DNA of 64,000 nt, taken from assembly GCA_020726505.1 (NCBI GenBank), contig JAHLEZ010000014.1:1302001-1366000 (forward strand), written 5' to 3'. This stretch comes from Leptodontidium sp. MPI-SDFR-AT-0119 (taxonomy: Eukaryota > Ascomycota > Leotiomycetes > Helotiales > Leptodontidiaceae). The stretch's first letter is position 1; each line of letters opens with the position of its first letter. This document shows, piece by piece, positions 1 to 13,108 of the stretch. The notes beneath the pieces are model-generated. The model saw nothing but the letters and a program-made list of their open reading frames with translations. It had not been told where the DNA came from and made no database searches. The translations under genes were made by a program, and so were the position numbers.

Positions 1-743
1 TCCACGACAAAAGGACCGCTGAAGTCCTTCAGACGCAGGACTCGATGAAAATCGATTGAAGCACTTGGTTACTTTACGAAGTTATTGCAGACAGCGCCTC
101 TCACCAATGGCAGGACTTCCAGGACATCGGCAGTTCATCCAGCCACCAGCCAGCCAGCCTTTGATATTCGTTCATGACGCCCAATCGTTGTGGTGCAGCG
201 CCCTAGCATGATCGGCGTCCTCGGTCAGCCCAGCGGTGTGCCTCGAGGCGACTGCTGAACCCAAAATGCGAGGCGAGCGCAAGGCAACCATTGCAGTACA
301 GCCAGCCCACCCACTCTCCGATGACAACACTCGACGCACCTCCAAGCAAAGTACGCGAATCCATAGGCTGGAGTACGAATCTTTGTTGGTAGGTCGATAG
401 CTCTGCCTCTGCGTGCTTAGCGACTGACTCCGTTCGGTGAGAGCGATGCCTTGCCTTACTGTACTCTGCTGGCTGGATTTTGGTCCTTGGACCCCACACT
501 CCCACGTGCTCCAGGCGCACCTTGGAGGAACAGAAGTCCTGGAAGTCCTGCCTGCTGTTGTGTCATGGAAGTCTCCTCGTGAGCGAAAGGACTTATACTG
601 CTGAGGTGGCAATGTTGTGGGTGTTGTTTTTCTGCATCCATTTATTTGTTCATTTTTGAAGAAATTGTGGCAAGTCACCATACATACCTACCTGCCTACC
701 TTTTAGTCATCATTCAAAACATTGAAGGACTCGAGAGTTCGCA
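1..743. other. Non-coding or unrecognised left edge
   Basis: No convincing gene. A long open frame on the minus strand has no recognisable domain, odd composition and no splice support. The last part, just before the ATG at 744, is the probable promoter and 5' leader of the zinc-finger gene. Confidence 0.5.
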
Positions 744-3700
744 ATGTCATTCCTTCGCAAGAGAAGTGGTAGCCAGTGCTCATTTACCAGTGGGGATGAT
801 GAGATTACTGTCAGGAGAGTAGAACAGACGGATGTTAGTCGAAAGTCCAGGTCGGATACGATCCAATCGGCAAGATCATCGTGTTCGAGTGTTGAGGCTT
901 CGGACTTTGCGATCCACGATTCTTGCGTGTAAGACTCTCTTCAAGTTGCTGCAAGACGTTGATTAATCGGTTCATCATCCAGTATACGCAATTTCCCAAA
1001 GCATAAATCCTCACATCTTCGGTTCTTGGCATGGGTAGCGTATACTCGTAAATAGTATGTCTCCAAGTTCTATTTTCACATCAAAGGATCCCGGGTAGCC
1101 CTCAATGCATTCTAGTATCTTGAAGTCGAGTTTTAATAAGCAAGACTAACTCCCTTGTCTCTTCAGCACCGATGAATACATCACAGAGGACGAGCGAAAG
1201 ACCTGTCCCTTGCTATGGTGCAGGGATGTCTTCGAGACCCAGGAAGCCATGCTCCAACATGTTTGGAACTGCCCACATCTTGTGAAAGGACTGTACTGGT
1301 GTTTTCACTGCCAGAAACCAGAGCGAGTAGGAAAGTTCAACTGTAAACGTTGTCAAGGAGCTCCATCTCGGACGGATCGGATGACATCGGTCGCCAAGAG
1401 AATATTCTCCAAGCTGGGAGCCAAACCACATCGATCAGACCATACTGGTGCCTCCTCGTCCTCGGAGAGCTCGAAAGGTCTTTCAAAATTGTCCGAAGAG
1501 TCAGATTCTTCTGTACCGCCGTACTTCCAGGATCCTTTTCAACAAGACCAGAGTACGAGCTGGGGATATCCAGATGCGCAAGAACTACCTAACTCCGCTG
1601 TTGTACCTGAAATGGCTGGAGACTGGACAGCTGCATCGCACGAGCTACCCGACACGTACATTTCTGAAATGGCTGGTACGGAATGCCCGATAGAACTTGG
1701 TGGAGGCATCGAGACATGGGAGGACAACTTTTACGCCGAGAACTTTGAGGAATGGGATGTGCCTGCTTTACCTTCCCCGAAGGGGAGAGGCTCTTCTCCA
1801 AAGCTCGAGATTGACACGTCAGTTGCGCATACTTTACAGCCGACAAAATGGATTGATACGCCACTTTCTGCAACGATTATATCGCCTATGAGTGCTTTCG
1901 GCAAGTTCGAGTCTAGCAGTAATTCCAGCCCTGTCGAGATCTCTCCTACAGATAGTGATGTGAGTGGGAGGTCGTTCTTCACGGACTCGGGTTACTCGAG
2001 CGCCACAACCCAGTCAGCTACGTTCTCCGCAAGGAGTTTTGATCGTTTCCCTAGCATTGGTGAGAAGAAGGGGAAGAAGCGAGAATTTGGAACTGTTTCC
2101 GAATCCTGGATCAAGGATACCGCCTCTTCGATTCCTCAGTCCCTATCGTCTGTGGCTGCAATGCCTATCCTCACACCGAGCGTTGAAACTTCTCAAGTGG
2201 TACACTCTGCTGGCAGGTGTACCGGATCATCCAAACTAAAAATTACATCGCCACATTGGCATGATGCTCAAAGCCTTGTGCTGTCTTTCTCAGAGAGTCT
2301 AGATGCCCATATCCAGCACACCAAATCTGCTTTGCAGAACCTCCCGCAAACACCCACCACAGTGGAGCTGTCATCCATGTCAAGGACGTCGATCGCATCT
2401 ATCGGTCTGGAGGTCTTGACAGGTATTCTTGAAGGCCGACATCCATCAGCCATTGTCCAGATCTTTGCCTTTACGCACGTTGCCTGCGCTCTAGCGATAG
2501 CCACTGATGACGACGAAGCAAAGATACACACTCAGAAATGGTTTCAGGACTCCTTGCAATGGTCAGCTGGCTTGAGAGGAGAAAGGCAACAGAAGGGTTA
2601 TGAGAAAGTTGCGAGGGCCGTTTGGCAGCCTCTCGAAACATTGGCAGTTCTTGAGCCCGCCCATTACTTGCAGGAGTTCAAAGACAATTCTTTGTTTACG
2701 ACTTGCAAGCATTTCCTCGACAGTGAGTTTATATTTTCTTGGCATTGGATTTGAGCTAACAACGTTAGTATTTGAAAGCCTTGATTCTCCAAAGGCGAAT
2801 GCCTCCATCGCTATTCAACAATTCAACTTCGCTCAAGCTTCATTCGAGCACAGAGCCAAGACCCGAGTCATCGACGAATTGATCAAGAAGCCTCGGATCG
2901 AAGCATTTATTGAGGACGTCGTTAACGTCGAGAGACGACTACATCAAGGTCAAATCTCAAGCGTCCGGGAACTAGAACTCAAACTTATCTCTGCTGGCAA
3001 GCTTGCATCACAGTCGGATTCCGCATACAGCAGATTTCTACAGCACGTAGCTACGCTATGTGACGTGATGTATGCTGAGGAGCCAGCGAAGATGTGTAGG
3101 ACCAGATATCATGTCAGGGATATAAGTCGGATCAAGCAATTGATGCCCGACGAGAACTACGACGAAGAAACTGGGCACGATGAGCGGGAGCAAACATCAC
3201 TTTTACGGGATCTTCATGATGATGACGATGAGAATTTGTTATTGCTCGATTTGGATTTCGAGTCTACTCCTAGAGGAACTTCCGCAATCGACCACCGTCA
3301 TGACGTGGAAGTGTTCAGCCGGGACTGCGATAAGATGCTGCGTTTCACACATAGCAGCCACACGAGCGTCCACGTCCAAAGTCACCGAACTTACTCTCAA
3401 AACACCCCCGCAGCGAGGGAGGACCAACATCAACAATTCTCACAGCCACCCAGTATACTACTCAATCCGCCAACTCCCACACCAACACAAATCCTAACAT
3501 CCTCCTCTGCATCCGTCTCCGTCTCCCCATCGCCAGCGAGCACCACACCCTCATCTCAATCAGCACACCGCTGCCACTGCGGATACATCCCAACCGGGGA
3601 AGAAAGATGGAAAGCCTCCAACCTCCGCCGGCATAAACGCATCCAGCACGCTGCTGAGTCGAAAGTGTATATATGTCGCTGGAGAGGATGCAAGAGCTCG

Positions 3701-3829
3701 TTCACGAGGAGTGATAATTTGAAGTGTCATGTTAGGGAGAAGGGGCATTATGAGGGTGCCGAGGGGAGTAGTGGTGAGGATGGTGAGGGGAGGAGGAAGA
3801 GGAGGAGGAGGGTTGAGGGGAGGGAATAA
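744..3829 (+). CDS. C2H2 zinc-finger protein, putative transcription factor
   Basis: Three exons fit in frame: 744-928, 1167-2722 and 2769-3829, giving about 933 residues. Introns are GTAAGA...TTCAG and GTGAGT...GTTAG, with a CTAAC branch site in the second. A Cys/His-rich segment near residues 70-95 (CPLLWCRDVF then HVWNCPHL) is followed by CFHCQ and CKRC pairs. A long Ser/Thr-rich disordered middle precedes a conserved helical-looking stretch around the second intron. The C-terminus carries two C2H2 fingers at about residues 850-907 (RRHKRIQH and CRWRGCKSSF...DNLKCHVREKGH), then a basic RRKRRRR tail that could act as a nuclear localisation signal. The family is common in moulds as a nuclear DNA-binding protein; the target genes are unknown. 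The finger assignment is firm, the regulatory role is inferred. Confidence 0.85.
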
Positions 3830-6571
3830 TGTGGTGGGAACGGGTTTGGGTTTGCGGTAGTGGGGAAGAAAGGGGGGAAATAAGCATCAAGAGAGCTGGG
3901 ATTTCTGTCTCGCTGTTTGGGGTTCTTGTATTGTATTGTACCGTACTGTAGGTGCATTTGGAAAGGCGTTGGCATTTCTGGAGTTTGGTATGGGGTATGT
4001 ATACTGAGAGTTGATACCCAAGATATCTCGAATCTGTAATAATACAAAACCATTCTGTTCAAGGAACGCCTCAACTCCTCATCACGTGTAGAGTACACTT
4101 GTGAACGGCTTCACCTGCTCGACTCCTGCTGCGCTCTTTCCTTTTCACAGTCCTGAAGATGAATCGTTCCATCAAGTGAGAATTCCTGTGCATAGCCTCC
4201 TAGCCCCTGGCATCATATGAGTCCTGGCGGTCTTGCCAAATATCAAGCATTTCATTGCCAGGACTCCAAGTCCTTAAGTGGGAGTCTGGGACACCTGCTC
4301 AACACCTACACACAGCACCCATCCGACGCCGGTGAGATGCCAACCGCTTTTCGTACAACGTTCCTACAGTATTCCTGAAATTGGAACGGAAAAGTGTCAG
4401 ATTTCGTCAAATATTTTTTTGCATGCACATCTCAACAGGATGAGCATTGAAGTCCTTCAGGAATCCAAGGTAAGACCATGCTATTCGAAATTGTACTAGC
4501 CAAGTTCCTCGCGCTTCATGGGGGATTGAGCCTCCACATCACACAACCTGGTTATGAGATGTGCTAGTCTGATACAGGAGTTCGTCAGCCCTACGAGTTG
4601 GTTGCCGATCCGAAAACAGGCTTGCATGAGAGAAGGGAGTTTGGGGCACGGAGTCCTGGGTGTCCTTCAGATGTCAATGTTGTGCCACGCACTGCAATAC
4701 CGTATGTTATGAGAGTGTGATCACAGACCCATCTAGCTTGCTCTATGCGTTATGTTGTTGTTTGAAGTGAGACGAGTAGGGATTCGACTTCCAGATTGGT
4801 GCGAGGCTACCATTTGCCTTGCTGTTGTGCGAGTAGCATGGAAGATTGGATTGATTTCTGTGAGGTTGTGTCGCTTCTTGTTGGTTGACAAAGTCCCTAT
4901 CTTAGAAGTTTGCTTTCATCACGTGGAGTATATTTCCTGACTCTCTTGCGATGTTGTCAACTGGGATAGTCAGTATTAGGAAATAGTAAGGAATGTGAAT
5001 ATACTAATATTACTTATTATTAAGTTTGAAATATAATGGCCAGTTTAAGTCTGTTACTTGAGTGTGATCAACAAACTGGAGGCTCCCCATGACCAGATTC
5101 TGTCTTGCGGCAGCCGCGGCCAGTTCCACTTCCGGGGCAGAGAGTGATGGTAAAACGCACGCAGTACTTGTACCTTCCGTTTTGGGACGTGAGCTAAAAT
5201 AATTCTCTCTTGCTGGAGATATATCAAGTCCTGATGTGGTGAAAGCTGCGAGGTACGAGGCGAGCTGCATGACTTCAAGTTCACATGCTCACGAGAAAAG
5301 GTTGGGTTGAGTGGCATGTCCTTTTGGGCCCTGCGCTGTTACTTCTTTGAATTCGGAAGGAGTAACATACACGCTCATCAAGCCGTTCTGCGCGATCGTA
5401 TCTTTCTGCGGCTCTCCGGCCTGGTGGCAGCCATTGACGAGTTCGTGGGATCGCTTTCAATGGATGCCTGCATTGTGGTACCTTCTCGGTAGCTGCCGAG
5501 GGCATTGACTGGTTGCCGGACGGAGACTCAAGCCTTTGGATGCCATTAAGATATGATTATGCAGGGTACTGATGCGAACATGTTTCTGCACTCAGTACAC
5601 ACAGCGCATCCCAACGCCGAAGGATCGGATAGCTGCTTTGAGGATACTTGATAGTTCCACTCTTCGCCGATCAGAAAATTTTCAGCAGCACTCATGGAAG
5701 TCAGAAGAGCCACGCGATCTACCGACATGCTCCTCCGAGTGCTCCTAAGGCTGCAACGCCCCGCCTGTAACGAGGTGGTTGCATTGCAAATGTAACCTGA
5801 GGACTTGGTTCGCATCAGGACTTGGTCAATTAGCCGAGGTGCCAGCGGGCTGGCTTACAGGACTGTGCATTCCTGTACCTGCTGGTTGAGCAGACAGACG
5901 TTAGGACTGCACTGAGCCGTCTGCACGAAGGCTGTTACTACAGTTGGATTGCAGTTATCTGGAATCTTAATAAGTTACACCGTTAAAAGCAGTTTTGCCA
6001 CAATCTAGCAAATATGTCTAGAGAGCCAATGAGACCGCACTTCCAACCCTCGCTTAAGCCAAAACAACACGACAGGGGTCCTCAATGATCCCATCTCCCA
6101 AGGCCCTCTGAACGCAGCTTTCCGTCATTAGCCCTCTGTATTTATTATACTCTCGAATCCTACTGGTCACAGTGATGACGTGACCGTTGGATGTTTGTTA
6201 AATTAAAGAAAGACAACACTTTGCAAATGGGATTGTCCCTGAGAATTCGCTCCGCTCGACTTCTAAGAGAGAAACCAACACTTCGACACCAACATTTCAT
6301 GCACCTAGTTACCTATTCCAGTCCCTCCTGGTAATCTAAATTATATAAACAACTCTCATTTGTTCGTACATACAAACGCTGCCTTCGCTGTCCATCGTCC
6401 CCCCCCAGGTTCATTCGTTCACAGCATCGTGGCGTCCAAACTCAACCACTCGGTGGACTGAACGCATGCCAGCCAAGACATCCCAAAAGTAAAACACCGT
6501 GTCTCAGTTCTTACTCTCTTAACTTTGAAGAACTGACACGCGAAAGTCCTCCTCGACCTCAGGCAATCATC
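3830..6571. other. Long intergenic stretch
   Basis: About 2.7 kb with only short open frames on both strands and no domain I recognise. A TATA-like box lies near its right end, ahead of the small ORF at 6572. Confidence 0.5.
6342..6349 (+). promoter_or_regulatory. TATA-like box
   Basis: TATATAAA lies about 220 bp upstream of the ATG at 6572 and is followed by pyrimidine-rich sequence, as in many fungal promoters. Its use as a promoter is inferred. Confidence 0.3.
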
Positions 6572-6775
6572 ATGGCTCCAATCAATCTAGACATTCCCCC
6601 ACTCACACTCGAAAACCTGAGCCGACTCCCTATCGCGCCGCCGAACCTGCAGACTTATATTAGAACTAGTCAGGACTTTGAGAGGGTTTCTGTTGGAGCG
6701 AACACGGGCAGGGTGGATATGGTGGAGGTTTTGAAGGAGTGGGATAGGCGCTGGGCAAGAGCTGCTGGAGCTTGA
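6572..6775 (+). CDS. Small hypothetical protein
   Basis: A 67-residue ORF whose ATG sits in a good fungal context (AATCATCATGGCTCC). It has a TATA-like box and a CT-rich leader upstream. The N-terminal half is proline/leucine-rich; the C-terminal half looks amphipathic (EVLKEWDRRWARAA). No signal peptide, membrane segment or known domain is seen. A short 3' intron extending the protein cannot be excluded. It may be a real small gene or a chance frame. Confidence 0.4.
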   Translation: MAPINLDIPPLTLENLSRLPIAPPNLQTYIRTSQDFERVSVGANTGRVDMVEVLKEWDRRWARAAGA

Positions 6776-7217
6776 TGGCTTGAGCACGCAGGCACCGAGG
6801 TAGGGGTCGCCTTGGCTGGGAGGAACTTTCTTATTGTTTGGAATTGGTTGGAATTGGCTGGAGAATAATAGTATTGGGAAAAGCGTGTGTCTAGTCAAGA
6901 GAGCGTTCATTTAGCGGAAGCGGGTTGGAGTGATTTTGGCCAGAGAACTGGATGGGTCTCACAAGGGGGAATGAGACAACGAATTTAAAGCAGACATAGA
7001 TAAACTTGCCCAAGCTGTGCTGGATCAAGCGACTGCGAACCTGGCAATGCCATAAAAGTGTGGTTGTGCAAGGACGGCGCTGATGATATCATGGCATTCG
7101 TTGGTGACTTCTTGTATTTAATTCCAAGCCCTCAGATCTCAGCATGCTTCTCTTGTTATTTCTTGTACCATCTTCCTAGCAATGGCCTTGCGCATCGGCG
7201 ACTGGATGTGGATTTGA
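6776..7217. other. Intergenic
   Basis: Nothing recognised beyond likely 3' sequence of the small ORF and of the adjoining pseudogene. Confidence 0.5.
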
Positions 7218-8282
7218 TCAATAAACAGGTATGGTACGCACTGGGGGTAAAGTGTGACAGCATTTGGTATTGGACTGTCGAATGTCATCAAAGCTCCATG
7301 TACTGAGCTTACATGCATACCTAGCCACGGGGCAGGGATTTCTAGTGTTTGTTATACTGGCAGTCTCTGGATGGCTCTTCGGGTCCGTACATACATCCTC
7401 GAAAAGACTGTACATGTCTGGCTCAAAAATGGTCACGCTGTGGTATTTTGACCCAGTCCGGTTCCGGTCTACAAGGGAGATAACTTATTCGTTCCAGATT
7501 TTGATTTGTCGCTTCACTGTTTCACTGCCATGCTTGACCCATTGGCGGCTGCAACAGTGATTATCGGGGCTTTCGACAAATCAGGGAGATTGTTGAAGAC
7601 GAGGTTCCGAGCTCCGACTGCATACAGCTTCCAGGACTTAGAACATGCCAGCTGCTTGAATTGGGATTATTTACCTGCTCAATAAGATTATCATAGGTCT
7701 CGAAGATCTTCGGAATGACCGAGACTGAGTCGTTTCGTGCCAATGAATTCACGATGTCGTTTCCAGGGAACGCCAGGAGTACGAAGAGACTGTTGTCTGA
7801 GTTTGAGCTACCTCTTATGGCGAATTGAGGTCCCCGTTGCCGAAGGAATTGCTGTCCGATTTGAGTCTGGATAGTTGGACGGAAGAGCGGGGCGGAAGTG
7901 GTTTTTGTCATCTGTTGTTGCTCCGGGAAACGCATAATTTATGCTGTTGATTTTGCTTTGGTTGAAGGTTGTCGTCATATAATCGACCCAATTTGGCCTG
8001 TTTGACGAGCGCCATTGCCTACAAGTCTCAACCTTACACGGTCAATCCATTTATGGCCAGGAGTGACTTACGGCACAGGTAGTGTAGTTGCGTCGTAGAT
8101 GCCCCGCTTAGTTTCTATCAACAAATTTGCGGTCGGGGGCAAGCGACCAAAACTTACGAAGTAAACAGGTAGTCAATGCGAGCGAAACCTTTCCAGAACT
8201 TCCCCGACTTGGATGTTGGTATCGAGACAGCTGTATTTGCTCTTGCTAGCACAAGGATGACAAGAAGAGTGGTTGAAAGCAT
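7218..8282 (-). pseudogene. Broken GDSL/SGNH hydrolase (fungal esterase-like)
   Basis: Minus strand, reading from an ATG at 8282. A signal peptide (MLSTTLLVILVLARANTAVS) is followed by a phrase matching the start of GDSL esterases (FARIDYLFT). The next blocks appear in order but in different frames: NRPNWVDYMTTTF, INYAFPGATTD, FVLLAFPGNDIV (block III Gly-Asn-Asp), LYAVGARNLVFNNLPDL, and a C-terminal TIFEPDMYSLFEDV. Lesions seen: the block I GDS motif reads GAS at best and lacks the next residue; a frame change at the A5 run after GATTDD; another frame change and an in-frame TAA after the GARNLVF block. Such enzymes are secreted acyl or acetyl esterases. With several independent lesions this is a decayed gene rather than one sequencing error. 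Confidence 0.75.
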
Positions 8283-9413
8283 TTTTGTTGTATTCAAATT
8301 TGGACTTTCAGGAAGGAATGTAAGTAAGTTGTACTACTGCAGCTTTTGTTTGAGCATACACATTGCTTACTTATGTATATAATTGAGCCTTTCAAGATGC
8401 GAGATACGTCACATAACAGTATGCAGTCCGAGATCGACACGAAGTCGAGTCACATAGTTTCAAACTTTCGGGATGCAGTTTTCGGAATAGTGTCATCCTT
8501 CCAGGCCGCCGGTAGGAACAGCCCGCCTGGCAAGTTTGCGGTGATTTTACTTTGGATTCTAGAGGTCTTTAGTGAAGTAAACATTTTTAGTTGACGGCTT
8601 TGGTCGTGATTCGAGCAGGTCCCAGGCTCTACAAGTAATGTGCCTGTTAGCGAGCAGCTACACCGGACTCGGCCAAACAAGCGATCGCCAGACTTTCTAA
8701 CCCCGCACCTAGTTCAGTAAGGGCTTGCCTAAATTGGGGGAATAATTGCGAGTAGAATATTATTTTACATGAGTTCTGCTTGGAATGTATCTAGCTTTTG
8801 CGATTGCTCAATTTGTACGTGAAACTTGTTGGAGGGCCAGTGAAAGTCGCCAGGGATGCTGCTCACAGACTTCCCAAAGCCAGAAGAACGGCAGAGGTTC
8901 CCACCTCGAATGATGCAAGAGGAACCGGTCACCAAATAGGCTTTATAATCGTCCGAACGGAGTTATGACTATATATGAACGGGATATAACACTTTTTATG
9001 GTGAGGAGTGGGGGGGATAATAAGACATAGAAGATTGTACCTGAATCAGGAGAACTTGTGTTTACTTTCCTGCTTGGCATTGCATGGCAATCAATCAGTC
9101 TGATAAGCGAGCCGCCCATGAATCCAAATCAAGTGCCTCAATTACCTAAGTTGGAATTCACTGACGGGACTTTTGCTTTAGACCCCGAGATGGCGGGTTT
9201 TAATTGATTAGAAGATAATTTGTCCATACATATTAGCTAATAATACAATAAATGCAGACAAATCAGACCCAAACTCCATCGCTGAACGTTCACAATTATA
9301 CAAGACGCTGCAAAAGCTAAAGAACATACTCTCAACAAACAAGCATAGACCATCCTATCATATCATTTTGAAATTATCTCCTGGTCAGTTGAAAATATCA
9401 ACTGCAGCCTGCT
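8283..9413. other. Intergenic, AT-leaning
   Basis: About 1.1 kb with no supported gene. The left part is the likely promoter region of the former GDSL gene; the right part is 3' of the repeat-protein gene. Confidence 0.5.
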
Positions 9414-10212
9414 TCAAGTAGTCTTCGGCAAGGTGGGAAGCTTGGAAGGGACCAAGTTCCCTGCACCACTTCCAGCCTGGGTTTCAATGACACCAACTTG
9501 CTGGCCGATTACTGCACTATCACTCGTCCCATCACCATCAATGACGTCTGTCAAGCCCTCTTGGTAGGCTGCAGCCTCAGGACTGACCAAGCTGATGACA
9601 GCCGCAGTTCCAGCACCAGCCTTATCGAGATGTCGTTTCCCAGTAAATTTTGAAGGCACTAGATTCCCAGCGCCAGATCCAGCTTGAGCCTCAATAGCAC
9701 CGATCTGCTCGCCAATGACTGCGCTATCGCTGGTCCCATCGCCGTCGATAACATCGGTCAATCCTTCTTGATACGCTGCTGCTTCTGGACTCAACAGACT
9801 GATGATCGCTGCTGTCCCGGCCCCAGCTTTATCGAGTTGTCGTCTTGCGCCACCGGATTTAAGGAGAGAAGCGAGGTGTTGGCCAGCTTCTTTGACTGCG
9901 AGGCCAGAGCCGGTGTCGCCATCAGTCAAGATGGCATTGCATGCGTCGCCGACGCCTGCACCTTGGCGTTTGACTCCAGCGGATTTGAGGAGTGATGCAG
10001 CATTTTGACCTGCTTCTTTTACGAGAAGACCGGATCCGGTGTCACCGTCTGTGAGGATTGCTAGAAGATTTGTTAGCTATGTGTAGTTTGATGGGATGTA
10101 CAAGGGACGAACCATCACAACCCGCACCAACGCCAGCGCCTTGCGGAATGGGTGCTGCGAGGACGAGAGTGGACGAGAGAACGAAAAGGCTGAGGGTGTT
10201 GGAGAAATGCAT
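9414..10212 (-). CDS. Secreted repeat protein with dibasic (kexin-type) processing sites
   Basis: Two exons, 10113-10212 and 9414-10060, encode 248 residues; the 52-nt intron has a CTAAC branch site and a TTCTAG acceptor. A signal peptide (residues 1-19/20, ending VLAAP) leads into four blocks separated by dibasic sites: 21-65 ending VKR, 66-107 ending ARR, 108-176 ending GKR, and 177-248. Blocks 1 and 2 are near-copies (ILTDGDTGSGL, KEAGQ, ASLLKS), each with one cysteine (Cys32, Cys74). Blocks 3 and 4 are near-copies (LDKAGAGTAA, SPEAAAYQEGLTDVIDGDG, QAGSGAGNLVPSK). Internal duplication plus KR/RR cuts is the hallmark of kexin-processed repeat proteins, whose products are secreted peptides. 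The blocks here are longer than those of cyclic-peptide precursors, so they may be released as small proteins. The specific function is unknown. Confidence 0.85.
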
Positions 10213-13108
10213 GATGACTGCAGATCAAAGAATAGATATGTCCTTGAAGAGAGTGTTGAGGTGATGATGGCTAAATACGGTTCAATTGCTGTTCTGTGAT
10301 CGATGGAGAGGATAAGTGAAATGAGAGAAGCCGAGGAGGGATTATATATCCAAGAGGCAGAAACTTCCATCACATCTTACAAGAAACGACGGGACAAGGC
10401 GATGACGAAAGTCACAAGAGCTCACAATTGTTCTCGTAAACTACTCGCAAAATATTTCCCTGCCCTGCCATGTGTGATAGCTGATACTCAACAATGAATG
10501 CCTTCTCGACAAGTCCAGACCGTTGATCTACCGCAGGGCTATATTGCAGATACCTCAAAATGACACTTGGGATTCATATTGTGTACTCAGACTCCAGTCC
10601 AAAGTTTGCGAAGAATTATTGATCGAAGACTAAAGCTTGCAGCCTCAGACGTAATGAAGCTACGTCTAGGGCAACATGCCGTCTCGATCTACCGGATGAA
10701 AAGTAAGCTTCGTCGACAGGGCTTGTCTAAAATTGGAACACAGATGTAGATCTTCAGTATCCGTCAGGCCGGGACATTCTGTCAACAACAAAAATAAAGT
10801 TTAATCTAGCAGATCATCTCGTTCGGTTCGGAAGCGATACCCATCGGTCAAGGACCAATCCATCCTTGCCCCGCGAGATTTAGTTCCAGCGCAGTGGTGG
10901 CTTGTAGCCACCAAGCTTTAACAAGCTTTAGAGCCCAAAGCTTAGCACCTAGAGGCTGAACGGCAGCCCAATCGCAGCCTAGATATTCTGCCACATCGCA
11001 CTGTGGGGAATTCGGGGGCCATTCTAGACTTTTCAGAGAGACGTAGATGGCTTTTTTGGCTGCAGCTGGAAAACCCTCGATTTCAGCACTTGATAGGAAT
11101 TGTTCTTTCTACTTTGGTGAAATCAGGGATTTAAGCTTCAAATTTGAGGGTAATGGGGGTCTTGATGACGCAAGTTGGACCCTGTTAAGCCTAACTTTGC
11201 GGCTGGAATCAGAAAGGAATGTGCCCGAGTGGTTGGGAATCTCGGAATGAAGCATGGAGAAGTAGACTTCGGAGACAGAAATATGAGGAAATAACTAATC
11301 GTGAGTAGAGTCTAGATCTCAACGAGCGGGGTGAATAGTTCACTTCTGAACACTGCGTCGACACTGAAGGTATTAAATAGATGCAGGATGCCGGGATCTT
11401 AGCTTATTTCGAATCAAAAAACAGGAACCATGAAGTTCTGAAGACCGAAATCATGGAGGGAGGGAATTTCATGTTACTCTCAATTTTACCGTATACAACA
11501 CTTGCTGCGTGAAGTCTCTTAGCTAGGCGGTGACTGCATGTATTCTGAAGTGAAGCACTGACTTGAATTCTTCATGCAAGATATAATTTCTGAGATTTTG
11601 CTCCTCTCATATATTCATCCCTGCAAAGAGCACAAGTGCAAGAATCAGGTCTGCTTGCGGCAGAGAGGAAGTTCGGAATTGAATACTGACATGGTTTTCA
11701 AAGGTCCATACTTGACATTAGCTGTAACTCGAGGGGTGTAACAGGCTATCGGATGAGTTTTCATTACAGCAATTGAAGCACATTCTGCTGTCAGCCAGAG
11801 GAGTATTATCATTTGTGGTATTCTCCCATGTTCGGCCCAAACTTGCCGCTGCTAAACCTAACCACCCTGTTCACACAAAGCTATCTTGGGGCCCCTAGAA
11901 ATACCAGACAGTGGGGCCATAGACACTGGAAAACTCTAAGGGGAAGGTTCAAAGAGTCAAGTACAAGTACTCCGTCCATCATCCATGCGCCGTCAATTAT
12001 TTACTTCTTGACGACCATATACATGTGAGCTGTTTGGCTTTTTATACAATTCAAGGACTGTACACTCCTCAACCGTATCGCTTCTTCCACAATACGAATC
12101 AGTGTGAACTGGAAGTTAGTACTCGCACCGAAAGATATCCCTGAGTCCGCAAAGGACAGTGAATATACTGCCAATCGACACCGTACAATCTTGTTGGACA
12201 ACTCAATCGTGTATGCATAGAATGATGCTATAGGTCGCACATCAAGACTCAAGTATAAATTATGCCCAGAAAAACGTGCCGTTCTCTTTCATTGCATGCG
12301 ATAGACCAGTGGGTTGATTCATACGAGTAAGAGAGTGGGCAGGAGCTGGAAGATTGAGTGGCCGGATTGGATGAGGTGAGATATTGACGTCAGACCAGAG
12401 AAGCTGTCCGTGCCCTTTGCGCAGTTCATTTGAAGGACTCAAAACACAAACTTTCATACCAGATAGTCAAGTGTGGTAGACTTGGTTAGATATTGCTGCC
12501 ATTCTTGACTTTGCTGTCAAATTGCTTCTAGGGATTTTTGATTCCCGCTCCCCCCACTCGACGAGCACAGTACCTTCGAGTCAAGGAAAATATTACAGCT
12601 GCAACCTAATTAAGCACTGCTGTATAACTCAATAGCACATCAGCCATTATTGCAAGATTGTAGGGTATAAACCTGCCATAGATAGACTTTCTCGCCAGAC
12701 TAGCCCGAAGATAATACTCAAGAATCTCGAGAGCTACAGTGTGTTTAAATATTTCCTTGGGTCGTAGCCCAAGTCGTTGAGCGTTACTTAGGAAGATATA
12801 AATCGTCCCAAAAATTCCAAGTGTCATGTCGCCGAAGGAGTGCTACATAGCGGATTCACTTCATGAGTTTGAGTTTAAGCTCAAGATGACAATCAAATCG
12901 CAAACCTTGTCTGTTCTTTCCGCGTTTAGAATCTTCAGATTTATATAGATAGAGGCATGGGCGAAGTTGTTGAGCTTCCCATCAAGCTTACAGTCGAAAT
13001 GAAGGCCCCACTTGATGGACTCGGAGGCAGTAAACAATGAGGTTTTTGGGACCCGTTGGGTATGGACTTCGACTCTTCTAGCATCGAACTGAGATTGTGG
13101 CCTCTTCT
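10213..13108. other. Gene-poor intergenic stretch
   Basis: About 2.9 kb holding only short open frames on both strands. The first hundred or so bases are the promoter and leader of the repeat-protein gene. Nothing else is supported. Confidence 0.5.

Noticed and set aside
172..681. 169-residue minus-strand open frame at the left edge
   Set aside because: No domain, signal or splice logic; Ser/Arg-rich composition typical of a chance frame.
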